A stretch of 16,306 nt of DNA from Acidimicrobiia bacterium (GTDB lineage: Bacteria; Actinomycetota; Acidimicrobiia; Spongiisociales; UBA5794). Position numbers and translations under genes: made by a program. The stretch is from NCBI GenBank assembly GCA_013003515.1, contig JABDIW010000040.1:1-16306 (forward strand), given 5' to 3'. Below are positions 14,392 to 16,306 of this stretch, piece by piece. Within the stretch, counting starts at the first letter, position 1. The number at the start of each line of letters is the position of its first letter. Under the pieces are notes generated by a model. That model did no database searches. It worked only from the letters and a program-made list of their open reading frames with translations, and was not told the origin of the DNA.

Positions 14392-15381
14392 ATGAAGGTT
14401 GCCATCAACGGTTTCGGTCGCATCGGGCGCTTGTTCTTCCGTGCCGCCATCTCATCGGGCGCCGGCTTCGACATCGTCGCCGTCAATGATCTCACCGACT
14501 CGGAGACCCTCGCCTATCTCCTCCAGAACGACTCCGTCCACGGCAAGTTCGGGGGCGTCGTCGAGGTGCAGGGTGACGAACTGGTCGTCGACGGAGATCG
14601 GTTCAAGGTGTTCGCCGAGCGCGATCCATCTCAGCTGCCCTGGGGCGATCTCGACGTCGACGTGGTGGTCGAGTCGACGGGCTTCTTCCGCACCAGGGAG
14701 AAGGCCGGCCTGCACCTTCAGGGTGGCGCCAAGCATGTCGTGATCAGCGCCCCGTCCGGTGACGCCGACGTATCGGTCGTTCTCGGCGTCAACGACGCCG
14801 ACCTCAACCCCGCTGAGCACAAGATCATCTCGAACGCTTCGTGCACCACGAACTGCGTGGCGCCGATGGCAAAGGTGCTCCACGAGAACTTCGGCATCGC
14901 CAGGGGGATGTTCACGACCGTTCACGCCTACACCAGCGACCAGGCCCTCCAGGATGCACCGCACAAGGACGCCCGAAGGGGCCGTGCCGCAGGCCTCAAC
15001 ATCGTCCCCACCTCCACCGGTGCCGGAACGGCGGTGGGCAAGGTGATGCCGGAGCTCAACGGAAAGCTCGAGGCGAAGGCGCTGCGGGTGCCGGTGGCGG
15101 ACGGCTCGATCACGGATCTCGTGATCCAAACCGAGAAGCCGGCCGACGTCGAGGCCGTCAACGAGGCGTTCCGGGTGGCAGCCGAAGGTGACCTCAAGGG
15201 CATCTTGCGCTACTCCGAGTCTCCGCTCGTGTCCACGGACATCGTGGGTGACCCCCACTCGTGCATCTACGACGCACCCTTCACCATGGCGACTGGATCG
15301 CTGGTGAAGGTGTTCGGTTGGTACGACAACGAGTGGGGCTACTCGAGCCGTCTCGTCGACCTGGTGAAGAAACTGGCGTGA
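14392..15381 (+). CDS. gap: Glyceraldehyde-3-phosphate dehydrogenase, type I
   Basis: Glycolytic enzyme converting glyceraldehyde-3-phosphate, NAD+ and phosphate to 1,3-bisphosphoglycerate in the cytosol. The 329-residue length is normal. The NAD-binding start is NGFGRIGR (6-13), with D33 at the end of the second strand pointing to NAD rather than NADP. Catalytic Cys151 lies in SNASCTTNC and its partner His178 in TTVHAYTSDQ. RRGRAAGLNIVPTSTGAG and the C-terminal WYDNEWGYSSRL are intact. GAGG at 14378-14381 supports ATG 14392. The stop overlaps the pgk GTG start (GTGA), so consecutive glycolytic steps are coupled. gap followed by pgk is the standard actinobacterial order, normally continuing to tpiA beyond this window. 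Confidence 0.98.
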   Translation: MKVAINGFGRIGRLFFRAAISSGAGFDIVAVNDLTDSETLAYLLQNDSVHGKFGGVVEVQGDELVVDGDRFKVFAERDPSQLPWGDLDVDVVVESTGFFRTREKAGLHLQGGAKHVVISAPSGDADVSVVLGVNDADLNPAEHKIISNASCTTNCVAPMAKVLHENFGIARGMFTTVHAYTSDQALQDAPHKDARRGRAAGLNIVPTSTGAGTAVGKVMPELNGKLEAKALRVPVADGSITDLVIQTEKPADVEAVNEAFRVAAEGDLKGILRYSESPLVSTDIVGDPHSCIYDAPFTMATGSLVKVFGWYDNEWGYSSRLVDLVKKLA

Positions 15382-16306
15382 CCGAGCTGCCACGGTTGGA
15401 GGACCTCGACGTCACAGGTCGGGTGGTTCTTCTTCGCTCCGATCTCAACGTTCCGCTCGATGAGGGAGCGATTTCGGACGACTTCCGGATCCGGGCTGCA
15501 CTGCCAACGATCCAGCTTCTGCGGGATCGGGGAGCGTCGGTCGTGGTTTGCACGCACCTGGGTAGACCGAAGGGCCCTGACCCGGCGTTGAGCACCGCTC
15601 CGATCGCGGTGCGGCTCGGCGAGCTGGGAGGCTTCCCGGTCACCCACGTCCCCGCCGTGGTCGGACCCGATGCGGTCGCCGCGGTGGGCAACGCAAAGGC
15701 CGGCGATGTGCTCCTCCTGGAGAACACGCGATTCGAGCCAGGCGAAACCGCGAACGATCCCTGTCTCGCAGATGCACTCGCCGCACTTGCCGACGTGTTC
15801 GTGCTCGACGCATTCGGGTCGGCGCATCGGGCCCACGCCTCGACAGTCGGGGTAACCGAACGAATCCCGTCTGCCGCCGGTCCGCTGCTCGCCGCCGAGG
15901 TCGAGGCGTTGGGCGCGCTGCTGACAGATCCGCGGCGTCCCTATGTCGTCGTGATGGGTGGGGCGAAGGTGTCCGGGAAGCTCGGTGTCATCCGCAACGT
16001 GCTCCCTCAGGCAGACCTCATGCTGATCGGCGGGGGGATGTGCTTCACCCTGCTCGAGGCAGGGGGTTTCGAGGTCGGTGGCTCACTGGTGGAGGAATCG
16101 ATGGTGGGAGAGGTCAGGGATCTGCTCGAGTCCGAGCACGGCGGGAAGATCATCTTGCCCCTCGATCTGGTCGTGGGCGACCGCTTCGCCGAGGATGCCG
16201 AGACCCAGACGGTGGCGGCGACGGCAATCCCCGACGACTGGCTGGGTCTCGACATCGGACCCGCCACCGCCGAGCACTTCTCATCTGTCATCGCCGGTGC
16301 GGGCAG
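15378..16306 (+). CDS. pgk: Phosphoglycerate kinase (C-terminus cut by window edge)
   Basis: Transfers phosphate from 1,3-bisphosphoglycerate to ADP, the step after gap. My translation from GTG 15378 gives 309 complete codons of an expected 390-400, so the C-terminal part of the nucleotide-binding lobe is outside the window. Visible motifs are RSDLNVP (20-26), HLGRPKG (60-66), ENTRFEPGE (115-123), DAFGSAHRAH (144-153), GGAKVSGK (194-201) and GGGMCFTLLEAG, covering the substrate-binding N-lobe and the start of the C-lobe. GTG 15378 overlaps the gap TGA by four bases; the only upstream purine-rich stretch is a weak GGTGAAG at 15363-15369, consistent with translation mainly by coupling to gap. 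Confidence 0.97.
   Translation, partial: MTELPRLEDLDVTGRVVLLRSDLNVPLDEGAISDDFRIRAALPTIQLLRDRGASVVVCTHLGRPKGPDPALSTAPIAVRLGELGGFPVTHVPAVVGPDAVAAVGNAKAGDVLLLENTRFEPGETANDPCLADALAALADVFVLDAFGSAHRAHASTVGVTERIPSAAGPLLAAEVEALGALLTDPRRPYVVVMGGAKVSGKLGVIRNVLPQADLMLIGGGMCFTLLEAGGFEVGGSLVEESMVGEVRDLLESEHGGKIILPLDLVVGDRFAEDAETQTVAATAIPDDWLGLDIGPATAEHFSSVIAGAG

Noticed and set aside
15957..15980. PGK motif GGAKVSGK with Gly where Asp is common (VSDK).
   Set aside because: The Gly variant occurs in other bacterial PGKs as I know them; the remaining substrate and nucleotide motifs are intact.
1..16306. Search for mobile elements, CRISPR arrays, tRNA/rRNA genes, riboswitches and toxin-antitoxin or phage-defence genes.
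   Set aside because: No terminal repeats, transposase or integrase motifs, regularly spaced repeats, cloverleaf sequences or defence-type domains were seen. Base composition looks even throughout, with no sign of recent transfer.

Overview
The window is about 16.3 kb of dense, GC-rich chromosome with a housekeeping gene order typical of Actinobacteria (coaE, uvrB, uvrA, uvrC, rapZ, yvcK, gap, pgk). Codon use is uniformly G/C-ending, RapZ has the actinobacterial-style GAGRS P-loop, and several TANNNT -10 hexamers lie so close to start codons that leaderless mRNAs are implied. I infer a high-GC actinobacterium, possibly a deep lineage such as Acidimicrobiia. No mobile element, CRISPR array, tRNA, rRNA or prophage signal is visible, and no gene-free stretch exceeds about 75 bases.

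Left part (1-2103, minus strand): a two-component system. A membrane sensor histidine kinase with a GAF-like region and a HisKA_3/HATPase core is followed, with an ATGA overlap, by a NarL/LuxR-type response regulator that runs off the left edge. Its promoter meets the coaE promoter head-on: the two -10 elements share a TA step in a 26-base divergent gap, and both transcripts would be almost leaderless.

Middle part (2104-12470, plus strand): coaE (dephospho-CoA kinase) and then all three nucleotide-excision-repair genes, uvrB, uvrA and uvrC, within 10 kb. Between them lie three non-repair genes. One is a 611-residue polytopic membrane protein whose layout recalls GT-C glycosyltransferases. One is a class I SAM methyltransferase that probably starts at a CTG codon overlapping the uvrA stop. 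One is an unrecognised 80-residue acidic protein. UvrA and UvrB load onto damaged DNA and UvrC makes the two incisions; the intervening genes have no obvious place in that pathway.

Right part (12495-16306, plus strand): rapZ, yvcK, gap and pgk (incomplete at the right edge), linking central carbon flux and cell-envelope control to lower glycolysis. The usual actinobacterial neighbour whiA, expected between yvcK and gap, is absent. Four-base NTGA stop/start overlaps recur at four junctions (response regulator, methyltransferase, yvcK, pgk), suggesting widespread translational coupling.

The region is mostly ordinary core genome. I see no convincing new multi-gene system. The items most worth a second look are the overlapping divergent promoter, the recurring leaderless starts, the CTG start, the missing whiA and the two unrecognised proteins among the uvr genes.
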